Below, piece by piece: positions 63,491 to 64,000 of a DNA stretch of 64,000 nucleotides. Position 1 is the first letter of the stretch, and the number at the start of each line of letters is the position of its first letter. Below the pieces are notes generated by a model. It ran no database searches. It worked only from the letters and a program-made list of their open reading frames with translations, and was not told the DNA's origin. The translations under genes were made by a program, and so were the position numbers. The stretch lies in contig NZ_CP007542.1 of NCBI RefSeq assembly GCF_000478825.2, forward strand, positions 62,001 through 126,000, given 5' to 3'. The DNA comes from Synechocystis sp. PCC 6714. Its GTDB lineage: Bacteria > Cyanobacteriota > Cyanobacteriia > Cyanobacteriales > Microcystaceae.

Positions 63491-64000
63491 ATGAGCTTGA
63501 CCCAGAAAATTGCCGTAATCACAGGTAGCCACAAAGGATTGGGGTATGCGATCGCCCGTCAATTGGCACGGCAAGGAACCATTCGAGTGGTGCTGACCAG
63601 TCGTAGTGAGCAGGATGGTCTTGGGGCTCAACAGCGGCTATCCCAGGAAAACCTCCAAGTAGATTTTCATCCTTTAGATGTTACCAGCGATGCCAGTGTG
63701 CAACGATTTACAGCCTGGGTACAGCAGACCTACGGCAGAGTCGATATTCTGGTCAATAATGCGGGGGTCAATCCCACCATGCACACCGAAGAATCTAGCC
63801 TGCTCACGGCTCAAATAGAAACGATGCTGGCAACTTTGACCACCAATGTTTTAGCTGTAGCTCGCATCACTCAGGCGCTCATGCCCTTGATGAAAGCGCA
63901 AAACTATGGGCGGATTGTTAACGTGTCGACTGAAATGGCTTCCCTGACTTCAATGGGTAGCGATTACTATCCCTTAGCTCCGTCCTATCGCTTGTCTAAA
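63491..64000 (+). CDS. Short-chain dehydrogenase/reductase, partial
   Basis: The first 170 codons of an SDR enzyme. ITGSHKGLGYAIARQLA is the dinucleotide loop (TGxxxGxG), LDVTSDASVQ the adenine region, VNNAGVNPTM the NNAG motif and IVNVSTEMASL the catalytic-Ser strand. SYRLSK at the edge is the YxxxK end. ATG at 63491. The gene continues past the window edge. It is probably the regulated target of the divergent LysR gene. Confidence 0.88.
   Translation, partial: MSLTQKIAVITGSHKGLGYAIARQLARQGTIRVVLTSRSEQDGLGAQQRLSQENLQVDFHPLDVTSDASVQRFTAWVQQTYGRVDILVNNAGVNPTMHTEESSLLTAQIETMLATLTTNVLAVARITQALMPLMKAQNYGRIVNVSTEMASLTSMGSDYYPLAPSYRLSK

Overview
The window looks like a chromosomal segment of a Synechocystis-type cyanobacterium. 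The octamer GCGATCGC (HIP1) occurs dozens of times, and many gene products match from memory those of Synechocystis sp. PCC 6803: ferredoxin I, NdhL, apocarotenoid oxygenase, the Tat-exported manganese cupin MncA, MgdA glucosyltransferase, SepF and NrdA. The apocarotenoid oxygenase and ferredoxin differ from the 6803 proteins as I remember them, so a close relative of 6803 is more likely than 6803 itself. Species assignment is inference from memory, not from a search.

Layout. 1-710: start of an acetolactate synthase gene running off the left edge. 845-3623: an accessory patch with a scar made of fumC and Rpn-nuclease fragments, an overlapping DUF6888/DUF6887 small-gene pair, a reductase gene packaged like an integron cassette with a well-formed attC site, and an Rpn-family nuclease. 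3720-15641: housekeeping genes (fumC, murA, a TldD/PmbA protein, a methyltransferase, an aldose epimerase-like protein, apocarotenoid oxygenase, a CPBP protease, Maf). 15718-16557: an AT-rich DUF2335 membrane protein with a small basic partner. 16639-25535: nrdA, a small membrane protein, the mncA/cytochrome c operon and glgP. 25718-27184: a broken coiled-coil gene, an IS630-type element with 104-bp inverted ends, and a truncated small repeat element. 27318-32354: a cupin, sepF, ilvA, a YceD-like protein, a DUF3007 protein, ndhL and an RDD protein. 32869-39630: petF, lpxB, DUF4330, a desaturase/dehydrogenase fusion, SpoIIM-like, mgdA and an HhH protein.

39787-43720 begins with cobH and an EVE-domain gene, followed by rpmH-rnpA-PH domain-yidC-jag, which links ribosome, RNase P and membrane insertion. 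43797-50869: a J-domain/TPR protein, an ABC exporter pair, a diheme cytochrome and dnaG. 50990-51344: an independently transcribed small RNA (Yfr2-like) with its own promoter and terminator, followed by a small repeat. 51348-60918: an S1-domain protein, a Rieske oxygenase translationally coupled to an ABC ATPase, a signalling cluster (H-box/REC/PP2C hybrid, single-domain response regulator, Cache/HAMP histidine kinase), an LCP-family protein and a small basic protein. 61052-61649: a complete ~91-bp MITE-like element and two decayed IS630 transposase fragments. 61719-64000: a cupin, then a LysR regulator divergent from an SDR dehydrogenase that runs off the right edge.

The less ordinary features are the orphan attC-flanked cassette (1583-2399), the four-copy MITE-like family (27107, 33248, 51252, 61052), the IS630 copy with unusually long inverted ends, and the fumC fragment. 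No rRNA, tRNA or CRISPR array was seen.
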